DNA from: Ifrita kowaldi
Taxonomy: Eukaryota > Chordata > Aves > Passeriformes > Cinclosomatidae
Direction of reading: 5' to 3'
DNA: 64,000 nucleotides
NCBI GenBank assembly: GCA_013398055.1
Contig: VZRS01001447.1
Location: 336,266-400,265, forward strand
The number at the start of each line of letters is the position of its first letter. Within the stretch, counting starts at the first letter, position 1. Shown one piece after another: positions 1 through 13,788 of the stretch. The translations under genes and the position numbers were made by a program. The notes under the pieces were generated by a model, which saw nothing but the letters and a program-made list of their open reading frames with translations, had not been told where the DNA came from and did no database searches.

Positions 1-3000
1 GTGTCAAATGTTTCAAAGAAAAACAGAATCTTCTTCCTCTGACCACCATTGTGCTCATCCATAATGAAAACAAAGCGACACTATGCCTAACAAAAGGCAA
101 GTACCTAGCACGAAGAAACTCGTGGTCAGCTCAGGAAGTGAAACAGAAGAATTCAGGACTGCTTTTTATTTTTATCCTGGACAAAGTACTTTATAATCCT
201 AACCTCCTTGGCTTAAAATATTGGGGCGTAGGATACTCTCCAATAAATAATTATGTGTTCTGAAAATATATTCTTTTATTTGTAGTAATCTTGTTGCCAT
301 TTAAGTTTGCCAACTCTCCCATTGCTCTTGTATTATACTACAGTAAACAGAAACAGCCAAATGATCTTAGCAGCATTCAGAACTCCTTGTCAGATGCTGA
401 GCCGGCACAGATTAGAATAGCTCTATTGCGTTCAACCATCATTTAAAATATTGAATGACTACAAAAACCCTAAATGCCCATTCTCTGTGTTTGCTTCCTG
501 TAAGAAACAGCCAATCAACAATTACTTTTTATTGTATGTCTGATATATTTAATATCCTTTAAACATTGGGTCAGATCATCAGTTAACATAAATCAGCAAA
601 GCTGAATTTACTGGATCAGTTTACACAACTAAGAATGTTGCCTGTGGCTTTCCCACAGTAATAAAGTTAGACCACATACCCACTTTGGCTGAAATATCTG
701 AAAACATCCAAAGGATCTGCATGCTTAGCTCCCTTTAAAAGGAACTGGGGATAATCTTATCCATCTATCTGATGGGTAATTTCTATTTGCAAAGCACAGA
801 TCCCCGTGGTGCACACACACCCCAAAATGATAGAAAGCAAGAAAATTCCACAAATGGACTTCCCAAAGGAATGCTTTATATTTATATTATTTTATCAAGA
901 AACTGTAACCGCAGAATATGTTTACACTTCTCAAGTGAAAACTGCTGCTGGAACAAAATGGAGAGCTCATTTCTAATTTTAAAAAAATATATACCATTAA
1001 ATTTCTCTTGAGAAAAAGTTACACAATATTGGCACATTAAATAATGCAGGGCTTTAGAGTTCATGGTTAATATACTAATAAAACAGGAATAATAGAATAA
1101 CTTATGAGTCAAGAAGACATTAAAAATAGGTCAATTTTCATTTTTACGATTGTCTATGAAAAGAAAATTACCCACTTTTTCAAAACCACTTCTAGGAGAT
1201 GGCTACATACCTGTACCACAGAAGTAGGGAGTTTATCCCTAAATTCACCACTGAAAGTACTGTTCCCACAGTAAGTCTGAATGTGTAGTGCAAATTATTG
1301 AATATCCCACATCATAGGAATGGAGCCGCTTTAAAATCTTATTTTTTCAATAGTGTCCAAAATATTCAGGATTGTCCACAAAGCTACCATTCGTTTCTCT
1401 CATTCTTACAGTTTAGGAGAGCCGGTTGAAAGGGTGACCCAAAAAAACAGAACAAATGCTGGAACCAGAATGAGAAACAGAGAAATGCCCGCTCCTGAGC
1501 AGTGATGTTTGGAAGACAACCATCCTCACAGAACCAGGGAGTGCCAAGGAGTATTCCACCAGCAAGGAGGAAGGAACACGCATTGGACACTTCATGCATG
1601 TAATTCAAAGTGGGGCCTGTGAAATACATGTATAATGACAGTGTATTCTCTTGCAGTGACAGTATGTATAAAAGCCAAATTCCATTATTTTGACATGATT
1701 TCTGAAACAGACTTAAAACAGGAACATTATTCAAGAAATAAGTTTGTAACTGATTCATTTCAGAGTCACCCTCCCATACTTCAGCTTTTGATTTCATAAG
1801 CTACTGCAAGACTGCTTCAAGGTAGCTGAGCCACAGGAGCCCAACAGGAGGCTGGGCTGGGCTGGCAAAAGGAAAGTGAGAGAGCTCCAACTCATCATTA
1901 TAGCTCATCCTGGCAAGCTGGAGAAACAAAAACTAAATAGATAAGAAAATCAAACAAACAAATCCAATCCATAAAGAAAAAAAATAATCAAATTAGTTAT
2001 CCTCTTCTTACAAAAAGGAAAAAAATATTGACTCAAGTTCAACATCAACATTTTCGTATTGACTCCTCATATTCGCTTTCTTTCAATTTAGAATAAATTT
2101 TCTGTTGAAATGAAAAAAGGACACAAAACTTCCGTGATAATATAATTTGTGTATTTTCAGCTAGTACCTTTCACAATAGTGGATCTCAGAGGAAAGTGAA
2201 GCAGCAGCTGTATGCTGCCACTGAAGGTGAGGAATACAATACTAGAGCAGTAGCAGGCAGATAGCAGAAGAGAGAGGAAGCCAGATATCATTTCTTATCT
2301 GTAGAAGTGAGCCTGGAGCTGGATCTCCTGGAGAGCAAGAAAAAAAATAACTTCGTTTTTCTTTTTTCTTTTCTTCCTCAAAATATCCGATATGATTTGA
2401 ACACAGAAAGATCACTGGAACAGTAATACAGAAAACAGCATTTAAATTTAGTTATTTTAGTTTGGAATGGATAGCTTGGAAAGAATTTCTTTCAAATTGT
2501 TTTATGCCATCTGTAAAATGATTACATACGCATAAAAAAACCTTGGGGGAAAAGGAAAAAGAGAGAAGAATTGACCAGTGGAATCCCTTGTGAAAGTATG
2601 TTTAAAAATACTGAGGTTTAACACAAACCAAAAGAAAAGCCAGGAAATTCTAACTTAAACCTAACAACTCCATCCTGAACCCATGCTGCTGAGAAAAATA
2701 AAAGGAACAATGCTGAGACTTCAGAACAGATCTGCAATTTTAACTGAACTTCCTGATTCCTCTCCTTTTGTTAAACACTTCTAATGTTAGCATTTAAATA
2801 AATAGTTAACTGCATTTATCACTGCTCTTTACAAATAATAAGTTTTGCAGCCTGAACATAGGGTAGGTCCATTTGGCTGCAGCCAAAGGACTGAGTTTAA
2901 GCACTTTTCATTATGTTTCTTGTGTAAACAAACATCGGTGAAGCCTTGTGAAGGTTCAGTTTTATGGCGACTTCTTAATATGGTGCCATACTAGAGTAAA

Positions 3001-6000
3001 TGAGGATTTTTTCAGGTTCTCCCCATGGGATGATTTTTTATTTTGTAAAAATCTATAAAAGTATTGAATAATCTTACATGTATGCCAAAATTGTCATTAT
3101 TTCTACTGTGAAAATGATTTATTTTTATTATTTGTTGCCATTAGAAATTATTGAATCTTGGCATTTCCTTTTCAGTTGTTAGGGATTTGCTGCTTGATCT
3201 TGGATATGCTACAGGCACATTTATTGTCCATCTTCAATGTGCTTATCTGGGATATTTATATGATATTTATAACAATACTGTCTATTTTGTGCAATATTTG
3301 TTTTTCCTTTTAATAATTATTTTATTGCCATTCAGCACTCAAAGAAAAAAAAAGAAAGTTTAAAGCTTGCTCAGTCAATGTAATTTAATACAGAAATGTG
3401 TATTGTAAAAGCGTTTTCTAGAAGTGTTTTATAAAAGTGAAACTGTTCATGCTCACATTCTGATTCAGCAACAACTCCCACCCAGGCAGAAGATAGATGT
3501 AAGCCCATGCAATTCTTCTGCCACTCAACAAGAAGCAACACTATTGTGCAGTATGAGTTTCCAAATTCCAACAGCACACTGCAGCTTGTATTTTATTTTA
3601 TCAACTAAATACATTTACAACATTTACCAAAGTTCACATCATTTCCATTGGTAAACTGAAAGCAGGAAATGACCAAACAATATTCATTTGAATTATCTGC
3701 TGGGTTTTCCCCTCAACCTCATCAGTGTCCTTTCCCACAAGATATGGATGGCTTTGATGGCTCTTTCATTGAGCACATATCCATATACGTTAATTTCTAA
3801 TTACTCTTTGATCAACATTTAAGATCCTGAATATTTATTTGCTTCACTCACTGATTTTTTTCTTAAACAACTTGTTTTTCTTCTAATTTGACCACCTGTT
3901 TGCTATTATGCTGAGTTCAGTGTAGGTCTCAGCAAAAACATTTCTACTGTTGGCTGACCAAATGGACACTGGTTGTATAACAGCTGAAGTTTGATAGGTG
4001 CAGAAGATGAGCCTGTGGAAAATGTGGCAATGTGTTTTGCAGACCTAAAAAGGAAAAAAAAAAAAGACAAAACAGTGCTTTGTTCAAAAGCAGGCACTCT
4101 GTCAGGATTAGTATTATTATTTATAGTTTATTCTGATAGGCAATGTATGAATATTAGGCATAAAACAGGCCCTTTACCATAATCAAAGCCCAGAACGCAG
4201 CACTGGGGGCACACAGCATTTCAAGTTTTGGAAGAACTGAGTAGTTAAGAATGAAGCTAAGTAGAGACATAGAACTGAGCATAGAAAACAAAGCAAATAA
4301 AAGATAAGGGCATATGTGAAAAGACTGTCAGAGGATGGGAGGAAACAGGAGAAATTTGAAGCTAACAGCCTATTTGCTTAGTGAGAGAATCTAGTCAAAA
4401 CCATGAAAGATTCAGCCAAAATCATCATCGCTTTTGTTTGTTTTATTAGGTTTTCTTTGTCAGTAAGTATGAACAAATTTGCTAAACTGCCATACTGAAG
4501 AACAATATTTTCAGATACAGAAGACTCATATATTTCTGTTATACCTCCAAGTGTGGGATAAATATGATCCAAGGGTGGAGCAAAGTTCCACAAAGAGAGA
4601 GGAGAAATTATACATTCCAGAAGTCTTTTAAAATATCGTAGTGGCATCTAGTGAGCAAAGCATCAGTTTCAATTGGGAAGAAATTCAAATGTGGTCTTGA
4701 ACACTGAGTTAGCTAGAAAAACAACTCAGATAAGTTAAAAACACCTCCAGCAATTAAAGGATGATTCACAGTTCTGACTAGAAACTACATCCCATGAAAG
4801 ATTAATGTGTAGGTTTCACCATAATAAAGAATGTTAGAAATGGAAACATTCCTGGACCGCATTACTTCTGCTCAGCCAGCAAATTAAAATAAAGAAAAAA
4901 AGAAAAAGAGTAAAACAAACTCCATCTCCTCCAATTTCCAGTGGCTTATTTTAGTAACTTCTCTCTTCCTGCATAGAGAAAGAGGACTATATTTTCACAG
5001 ATGGAAATAAGTGACTCTCTTGTGCCAGGATTTGGCAACTGCTGCCCCATATTGGAAGATCTGGGAACTCTAACTGCAGCATATTGTGCAAAATGTATAT
5101 TATATACAGCATAGTTTGTCGTGTAAAGCAGCAACATTTTGAAGTGAAGGGAACTGATTCACATAACAGTTTGGAGAAAATTCTACCACAGTGGCAAGTA
5201 CTGGTTCAGACCTCTTTCTCAAAACACCAACATGTCCATACAGATATTTGCATGATCTCAACGCTGAACATGAAACACTGCAGTGAATCTGCAGTCTTCC
5301 TCAGAATTTTTATTCATCCCTGGACATATGGAGTCCTGAAGCTGCAGACAGACTCATTTCTACATGAATATATAAAATTATTCCTTGCTTATGTTTTACA
5401 GCACACTGATTGAAAATGTGATTTTCAATCCCACCATACTGACCATATTATACACGTGGGTGAATTTTAAAAAATGGCAAAGCAAAGGCAAAACAGGTGC
5501 CGTAAGACAGCCCTGCTGCAAAGAAGTATAAAACTGCTGGTGGGGTTTAGAGCTTGCTTGAGGTTCAGATTGCCATTGTATTCCTTTCTGCAATAAATTG
5601 GAAGGCTATCTGGAAAACAAAGAAATACAGTTGTGCTGTAGCAAAATAGTGTAAAGAAAATTTCAATGTGTGTTCTGCCAGTGATTCTCTTGGTATTTAA
5701 CAAACAGTTTATCAGGTGCCACTTACCCACAGAGAAACTAAGATGTACATCAGCTATTTCCTCAGGCTCATAACACAGAGTTTTGGCAAAGCTGGATTCA
5801 AATCCCATTTCTGCTTTCTCCCTTTGTACATAAGCATGACAGTGGTTGACCTGGCAGCTCATCTAAACTACCCCTATTGAGTTGTGATATTGATCATTTT
5901 TCTAGCTCTTAGTTTTATGTTTTTCTTGCATCTACTGGGTTTCAGCCCTCTTTTTTTGGAGTGGGAGAAAAAAAAGCAAGAAATTAATGCAGAAAAAGAA

Positions 6001-6528
6001 AAGCGGGAAAATTCCAAACATATCAAGTTACCTTTCTGGTTTACATCACCAGATGTGTTATCATTTTGCTGAAGCCCTGCCTGTGAAGGACTCCCTTTTC
6101 TTCCAGCCCTGGGGCAATGACTGAAATGTAGGATACTTCTATGAGTAGAGTGCACCTTTGGAAGATTTGGAATAGGTATTCTGGAACTTCTCATTTCAAT
6201 CCATTTTGAAGAGATTGCAAAATATAGTTAATGAGATTGTGCAAAGTAACAGAAGCTCCAACATTCCCCAGGTGAACACGGGACTGCAAACCTGGAAAAT
6301 TGCATACTTGCTAACATATTGCTAACATACTAAGTATAAAGTCTGTGCCTTAATGAGATTGTTAGGAATTTTTCTTAGCACAAAAGATATTCTGAAAATC
6401 CTAATGTCAGTGCTATGCAATGATAAAAAAACCCCCATCTTTCTTTGGATTTATAAACCTGAGACTGTTAAGCAATGAGAAGGGAGTAATCCAACTGCTG
6501 TTATTCTCAACACTCATAAGGCAAGTAC
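1..6528. other. Anonymous AT-rich non-coding DNA
   Basis: No gene, RNA gene or recognisable transposon was found. Reading frames here stay at or below 137 codons (1384-1797 minus is the longest) and have the composition of random AT-rich translation, with no domain I recognise. There are scattered short A-runs and one perfect 16-bp palindrome near 2.88 kb, listed separately. Old, strongly decayed repeats could be present below what can be seen by eye. Confidence 0.6.
2872..2887. other. Perfect 16-bp palindrome with NFI-like half-sites
   Basis: The sequence TTTGGCTGCAGCCAAA is its own reverse complement. It contains TTGGC and GCCAA half-sites separated by four bases. Nuclear factor I (NFI) prefers the same half-sites with five bases between them, so this is a near match and not a consensus site. 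It also contains a PstI-like CTGCAG core. The palindrome is seen directly; binding is inference. Confidence 0.4.
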
Positions 6529-6672
6529 TTGGCCATACTTGTGCTTGTACTTTGGGGAGGATATCAAATCCTGGAGTTCAAAGGAGGGTCACAGAAATGA
6601 TACAGGGCCTGGAAAACAAGTCTTCTCAATCGAGGCTGAAGGAGAGCTGCTTATCAGAATAGCTCAAGCACA
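6529..6672 (+). repeat. Old CR1 LINE fragment (reverse-transcriptase 3' region)
   Basis: The stretch follows the order of words typical of the end of the CR1 reverse-transcriptase ORF in amniotes: a 'tgtgcttgtactttgggga' block, then 'caaaggagggtcacagaaat', then 'ggcctggaaaac', then a 'gaggctgaaggagagctg' block. It is diverged and lacks the 3' UTR and terminal repeats, so it is an old, 5' and 3' truncated copy. Open frames that cross it are remnants of the element and not host genes. Subfamily cannot be assigned by eye. Confidence 0.5.
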
Positions 6673-7463
6673 GATTACAGGCACACGCAGGGAGAAATTC
6701 TGCAAAATAAGAATAAACCTTTCAGCCTTTTTGGCAAGGACTCTGCAGGAGTCATTTTTCCAACACTAACAGTAAAATTCAATTCTTAAACATGGCAATT
6801 AGTGAAGATGGTTAAACATGGAGAAAGTCAGGGACTATGGTATCGAGTTCCCAAGGTCGAAAGTAAATCTTTCTAATAAAATTTTTGTTCTCGTTGAGCT
6901 TTAAGGAAAATTTCTTTGGCATATTATTCCACAGGTAAGTATGTTGATATGAACGAAGAGGAAGTTAGAGGAAATTAAGCTAAATGGAAGTGCAGTCCTT
7001 TTAGGTGTCCTAACTGAGGGACCTGTATCTCCTACATCCCCTCACCTTGGGTACAGCTGTAGATGTGGCACCTCCATGCTCTGTGACATGTCATGCTCAG
7101 AGGCTTCAACCCTTCACATTAAAGCCTGGAAGATTTATGTAATTTCTGCTTTACATAGCATATTTCATTTTATTTTTTACCCTGCTAATTTGTCCAAATT
7201 GCCACCCTTCTCTTACACAGCAGGGACAGACTGTAGCTGGGGCCTGGGTGCTAATAAAGTGGGGATGAGCAGGGTGGGGTAGCTCTGGGGGAGGCTTGTC
7301 AGGGACAGTAAAGCCTGGCAGTGCCCTCAGGGCCCTGGCGTCAGTTCCAGCGGTAGTGTCCTGTGGAACTCCAACATGGACCCTTATGCGGCACGTGGCT
7401 GTTTCAATCCAGCCAATTCTATATCATTTCAGGGCACTCAGCAGCCTTACTGCACCTGACAAG
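6673..7463. other. Anonymous non-coding stretch between two CR1 fragments
   Basis: No gene was seen. A consensus-like splice donor (ACAGGTAAGTATG) occurs near 6.93 kb, but no matching exon could be defined. The part from about 7.22 kb onwards is more GC-rich than its surroundings and could be a decayed 5' portion of the CR1 copy that follows. Confidence 0.5.
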
Positions 7464-7778
7464 GCCTACAAGAGAGCTGGAGAGGGACTTGTTACAAGGG
7501 CATATAGTGACAGGACAATGGGTAATGGCTTCATACTGAAAGAAAGTAGGTTTAGGTTAGCTTTTAGGAAGTAATTCTTTACTGTGAGGGTGGTGAGGCA
7601 CTGGAATTTATTGACTGGAGGGACTGTGGGTGCCCCATGCCTGGAAGTGTTCAAGGTCAGGCTGTATGGGACTTCGAGCAACCTGGTCTATGGAAGATGT
7701 TCTTGCCCACAGCAGGGTTTGGAACAAGATGATTTTCAAGGTCCCTTCCAACCCAAACTGTTCTATGATTCTATGATT
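7464..7778 (+). mobile_element. CR1 LINE, 3' end, plus strand
   Basis: This is a clear 3' fragment of an avian CR1 non-LTR retrotransposon. It runs through the end of ORF2 and the 3' UTR: an 'agagagctggagagggactt' start, the 'ggtgaggcactgga' block, 'gccccatgcctggaagtgtt', 'caaggtcaggctgtatggga', 'caaggtcccttccaaccca', and finally two tandem copies of the ATTCTATG 8-mer that ends CR1 elements. CR1 copies are usually 5' truncated, as here. The copy is only modestly diverged from the pattern, so it is younger than the fragment at 6.53 kb. Reading frames in it are broken and no active protein is encoded. Confidence 0.93.
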
Positions 7779-10700
7779 TTCTGTTTGTGCAGCTCCTCTT
7801 TTATGTAACTTTGCTCCTGAGAATTAAAACATATTGTGCTACTGATGTGAGGGAGCAGGTGAGATTGATGACAGTTAGCACTGGCAGGGCAAGGTCAAAG
7901 AATTCCTTACCCTGCTCTACTCCCTGTCTCTTTACACACACCTTTTATGTCCCACACAATGCAAGATATATTTTGAGCAATGACATAACTGAGCTAAAAC
8001 CAGAAATTTTCTCTCCAGATTAGTCAGAGCATGTCTGCATAAACGGGTGAAGTGCAGTAGGGCTGGTAGCAATACCTCCATGGGTGCTTTTAGCATGGGT
8101 TGAATCCAGTGTGATCCTGCCATTTTATAAAACAGTGTCCATAGGTAGCTGTTGCAGAGTAGCAGTGATTAGTGACTGACTTGTTTGATTGCAGAAGTCA
8201 TCAGGCAAACTTTGCGATGCAATTGTATTCAGACCAAGTAAAGAAATAAGAAATTTAGTGAGTGAAAACATAGGCATCCCTGCCAGACGTTTATGGAGAG
8301 CCAAGAAAAGAAACAGGATACTAAGCCCCTCCTGTACTAGTCAGAAAAACAGATCCTGGCTGTGAAAAGCGGTGGCTTTCTTTTCTCCATTTTTTCGATA
8401 ATGCAACCTGCTTGCTCTAAAAGGCTCTGCCACAGTCCCAGTACAATTAACCGAAAAGCTTCTGAGCACACATCTCACCTCTTAGATCTGAAGTCATGCA
8501 GGCTGCAGGCCTCACTTCTCTTCCTTTAGACCAGAGAAACTGGACATGGCAAAGCTCAGTTGAGTCAGCCAGTCTGTGTTTGTGAACAGGAGGCAATAAT
8601 TCAACAGTTATTGAAGGATGTTGAAACAGTACGGTGTAAATTATATGATTGTGAAACCAGTGATGGTCTGTCAATTCTTAGGCCAACTCTGTCCTAGTTT
8701 ACAATGCCCAGACAGGTCCAAAGCACGCTTGCTGATTGTTGACCCCAGTGGCCCATTTAGCTATTTAAACTAAAATAAATTAAAATTTAAAATAAATGAA
8801 TAAATAGATGAATAAATAATTTTTTTAAAAGCTACCAGTCTCTGAAATCTCAGCTTTAGCTTTTGCCTCAGGGAGTTGAAGCTGCCAAGGGAAATCCCAT
8901 ACAGACCCTACCCACTGAGGCAAATTCCCAAACCCCTTAGACAACTGCAGGACCTGTTTTGATTCCTCAAAGAGTACCTGAAGTCTCAGTAGTGTCCATC
9001 TCTTTCCAGCCTGACAATACAGACCAACAAGCCTGATAGTACCCTGGGAGAACAACAATGCTTCTGCTTCCTTAGCTATCTTTGTTAAAGGTATTTGTTA
9101 AAATAAAACATACATGAGAAAGTAGCAACTAATAAAATATACCAGATTTAAGTCATTTTCTGTTAGTTGAAAACTTTTTCTAGACTACTGTTAGGCATCA
9201 TTCAAGTTTTTAATCTCTGTGCAAAATCAAATACTGTACCACGTAAAGTGAATTACTTGGCAAAATGTGACAGATTTCACAGTGGAAATGCAGAATTTAT
9301 TTTAGTTTGGGTTGTTGTTTTTTTTTTTTTTAATCTAATGTTCTTTGTTTCTTTAATAGTCTAAGAAGACAAAGCATAAAAAGGTCACAATTGAAGTGTC
9401 AAAGGGACTCATAAATTATAACTTTTTGAATGCAACCACAGGGAGTCACAGGAAGACTGGAAATGCTGATCCATGGAAAGATACATATAAATAACAGCAT
9501 ATGACAGGAGGTATCTCCTTAGGCTCCTACTTACCTTTTAACATCTTTTATTAGTTGCTGCATAATATTCGCACTCCTTAGAGCACTTCCCTCACTCTTA
9601 CTAGCATCATTAGCATAGGTTCCAGGAAATGTCAGCTGAAAGCCAGTAAAGAGGTCACAAGACATGAAAATTCCCCACTCTGTCCAAAGCACAGGATAAC
9701 ATCTTCATTAATAAACATTATTGTGTTTATTTAAAAGACTACTGAATAGTTTAATGATCCTACTTTCACCTCAGTCTTTCAAGTTTTTCCTCCCTCTTTC
9801 CTTATCTTCATTTAGCACACCACTTTTTTTTTTAAAGCACAGGGAAAATTTTAGAGAATACCATTCAAACCAAAATCGTTGCTTTACGAAATCAATTTCA
9901 TGGAATCAAAAGGGAAGATTTGAAAAGAAAAAGATACAAAACACAGTATTTCATAAAAATCAAGTAAAGTTATCCCTTTTCCCTTTATTTAATAGGGAAA
10001 TCTTAATTTGTTTTCTCCACACTCAAGATGTCAACATTTCCAACTTCATAAGAAAAATAATGGGGGAAAATGAACATGAGCAGGAAATTTCAAATAATTT
10101 TGTTCCTTACTTCAAACATGGAGAAGTATCACAGTGGCAGATAAGATCAGTGACATAAGACATTTTTTATCACACTTCTGTACATTATAGGGGTTTTCAT
10201 AATGTTAAGAACCAATGTTTCTTTGAGAAATAAGGGAATGTTTTTAACATAAGGACAGAATCACAAAGAAGCCTGCCAGTGTTAGCCTTTTCCAAAAAAC
10301 AGTGGGTAGAATCAAGATTAGACTGCAGGACCAAACATGAAATGACAGCGTGTTTTATTCCCAGCAGTTTTAATGCATGGAGATGACAGTCTCTTCACAA
10401 ATGTCTGACTTAGATGGTGCTTCCAAGCCCAAGGTCGGAAACAGAAAAAAATTAAAGAATCGTTTAATCAATGGCACTAATATTCATATCCTTTGATATC
10501 CTGACTGTTACCCACAGATATTAAAATTCTAGGATTGTGTAACATTTTCGATGGATTGTCCTTGTGGTTTCCAGCGACAACCACATTCACAGGAATCTCA
10601 AACAATGCTCCTGATGGAGACCTGTGGTGGACAGAATCTACTGACTACTTCCAAGTCACTTTCTAGTTTTAGTTTCTGAAGCATGTATTTTACTTTTCAG

Positions 10701-13700
10701 CAGATTGCAGGGTAGATTGGCACCAACAAAGCTGATAATTTAGTTCACTGATTGGAAATATTTGAAGGATATGGAATTCTATGAGCGAAAAACAAGACAA
10801 GAAACCAAAAGGGGAATTCAGGAAGAATATAGGAAAGGACATTTCAGCAGACACTTAACCCTAGGAAAGAGAAGTTACTACGGCGTTATGCTGGGATTCA
10901 GGGAATCCCCAGCTAAATTCCAGCTACTTATCTGCCAAACAACTGTTTTTATTGTCTAAGCTCCCTGATCTAAAAACTAGATCACAGAATAGGATATTTC
11001 TGTAAAGTGTCTTAAAGTGAATATTTGGCATAAAGATTTACTTCTGTTATAGACAAAGCCATTAGACATGAAATTTAGTCTATGCATTAATCAATCACGG
11101 TTTGCCAAACCTGCAGGTTTTTGTATTTGAAATTTACTGTTTATGGAACAATGCTGTATTTGTAAGGTGGCTGAACAAGAACTTCTTCTGTGGTGTGTAA
11201 TTTCTATTGTTCACTCCTATTTATTGTAAAGGAAATAGATCATGTTGTACCATGACCAAAAGTGGTATTAGCTAGTAGGTGCCTTTGCTATTGAAGTAAT
11301 AAATTATCAAGTTTTTACATCAGCTTTACTAAACAGGCAACTCTATATTCATAAGCTGAACAAATGAAGCATTGTTTAAGAGGAGAGATTCTGATTCAGA
11401 AAGGATTCCAAATTTCACTGCACAGAACTGATAAAAGAAACACTTCCCCCTTTTAGCACATGATAATATACATTACACAGAGAAAAAGCACACAGACCGA
11501 GATATTTCCACTAGATTATTGACCAGAAATAGTTGGGAAGTAGCTGGAACATCTATATTTATACTGTCACCATCCCTGTACATTTAATATTAAAATACAT
11601 GTTTCCATTTGTATCTTATTTAGACTCCTTAGCAGGGAAGTAGATGCAAAAAAATTTCCTGAATTAAAACTGCTACCATTTACATACTGACTATGATTCT
11701 TTTTTACTCTCACTCTTTGGCCTATGTCATTTTATTTCCATGCAAAAAATTTAGCCCTTTGGCACATTAGAGACAATCCAAAGGACTAACCTTGTGTTGG
11801 GAAACAGCTAACGTTCCTGCCAGTGAGCTAAAGCTGGAGTATCCCTTTGTCATGGCCAAATTTATGACATGGATCAAAAACTATAAAAAGCTGTGTTGCA
11901 TCCTGCCATTAAGGAGAATTAATATTTTCAGTGGTATGTTAACCAAAGTTTTTCCAGTGTCTCTCGTTAAAAGCAGATTGTTGACTTTTCGTCCTGGTGT
12001 GCCAAACATTTTCACTGAAACCCTAACAAGACTTTCATCTTAGAACCATTATTTCTTAATGGACTTGGATAGGGGCAGTGTACGGGAATGGATTTCCTTT
12101 TCAGCTCAGCGCAATGGCCCATCATTAGTGTGCTGGGTCTTGGAGAACCATTACACATGCAAACATTTAAAGTATTTCCAGGGTAACTACTTTTCTTTCC
12201 TGAAATGCAATTCATGTTTTATCTATTATATTTAAGGAACATTTGGTCACATTTCACCTTTCAAGTATCTCTACTATGATCGCTTCTCATTCTGCTGTAT
12301 AGTAAAAGTCATAATGAATGAGATCATGCACAAAAACATTTTTTATGGAGTGGATTTTCTAGAACTTTCCCCTCATCTTGGGCAATAAATCTGTCTCTGA
12401 AAACCACGAAGCCCAAATGCTGACCATTTGACAAGAATACAGTATGACGACATCACTCACCACTTACTTCTTATTATTGGGTAGATAATAGCATTCTTAT
12501 TTGGCAAATAAAAAAGTAATTTGCTGTTTGCCCTTTCAGTGCTTCTATTTTTAATGATGTTTCTATTCATTCCTGTTTTCCTACTGGCGTTGCCCTAATA
12601 TATGTCACCAAATAGAACTCACTAGCTTTGCAGGAATGTTGGTTTTGTTTTTTCCAAGCTGACACATGCAGTGTCAACTGCTTTCAAAAGTTGTCCATTC
12701 CTCCTGTTAAGCCCTCTCATTCCTAATATGTACTTCTAAAGATTCCTTAACAATTACATACACAGATGCAGTTTTGGAAACTTTCAACCTTTGACGGTAT
12801 TTTGAATCACGGCCCTATTGGCAGCAAATGAACTCAAAAGTAACAATCCTGGAGTGTGATACCATCAGTTCTAAGAAGCTGTGTAATATTTATATGTCTT
12901 CATTCAGACTTTATATCAAATGTAACAGGCTTTGCAACCTTCATTAAGATAAGCTGGCACCCAGAGGTTACCATATGTTCCTCTTTTTAGACTAGTATTT
13001 AAGTGCAGATGTACATTTATTTTTCCACTCTACAGTCCTCCCTGAACTGTTCTTACTGCAAAGCTAATGAAACCATTGCTTTAATCCCTGCTGGCCTTCA
13101 GGGTACATCATATGGTCCTTACTATTTAAGAATTCATTTTTGTGTGCTTTTTATTTCCTTACTTCTGCAGTATTTATAACATCCCGGTTCAAGAGGCTTT
13201 GCTTTTTCTATGGGCGTCAGGAAACTAAAACATTCAGCATCACACTGAAGGTGGAACTGAAGCCAAGCTGCCTAAGTCAGATGCAGAACAGCTCTTCCTC
13301 CACCCTTCCCCATTTGCCCAGTATCTTCCCAATTAGTGGAGCAGTACAGGATGGCCTTCATTAACAGGCTTGTCAGACATTTTTAAGCTGGGCTGCTCAC
13401 TATTCTAATCCAAAGACCCTTCTTGTATTCCAGCAATTGCTTGTTTAGACAACACAGTTACTATAAACTTCCAAATACTGAACTCAAGGTTATTAAGGCT
13501 CTGCAATAGACACTAGAAACCTTCTTTATAGCAGAATAATTCATTTAATTTCTATTATTTCTCTTTCTGCATTGTAATGTTTCCACATTTTCTTCACGCC
13601 CGATCTACCCATTTGAATTAGTGAAAGCATCCCATATATGATGGGTGATATTTAATGAATTTTTTTTAATAAGAAACATAACTCAAATCATTTGAACTAT

Positions 13701-13766
13701 GGACCCCTTCCGACTGCCTTGAGTCACTCACGTAACATTTAGTCAAAAGAGTAAGCGTAGAGCATG
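7779..13766. other. Anonymous AT-rich non-coding DNA
   Basis: No gene or RNA gene was seen. The longest open frame (9721-10158 plus, 145 codons) is rich in Phe, Lys, Asn and Ser, as expected for AT-rich DNA, and has no recognisable domain. The only structure is a low-complexity A/T tract near 8.8 kb and a T-run near 9.32 kb. Confidence 0.6.
8762..8830. repeat. AT-rich low-complexity tract (AAATAAAT-like)
   Basis: An irregular run of TAAATAAA and AAATTTAA words, almost free of G and C. It is simple low-complexity DNA of the kind that often grows out of old poly-A tails. No adjoining retrotransposon body was recognised. Confidence 0.7.
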
Positions 13767-13788
13767 CTGGAGGTTTTAAAACCTCCAG
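13767..13788. other. Perfect 22-bp palindrome
   Basis: The half-site CTGGAGGTTTT is followed directly by its reverse complement AAAACCTCCAG, giving 22 bp of exact dyad symmetry with no spacer. It can form a cruciform in DNA, or in principle a hairpin in RNA. It lies in otherwise unremarkable AT-rich DNA. No transposon ends or gene boundary were recognised around it. The symmetry is seen directly; any function is unknown. Confidence 0.85.

Noticed and set aside
1384..1797. 137-codon minus-strand frame
   Set aside because: No domain or homology that I can see. A second frame overlaps it on the same strand, as expected for chance frames.
5467..5862. 131-codon minus-strand frame
   Set aside because: No recognisable motif, and the length is within chance expectation for this amount of DNA.
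9721..10158. Longest open frame in the window, 145 codons on the plus strand
   Set aside because: Composition is that of random AT-rich translation, with no domain, no supporting exon structure and no recognisable relative.
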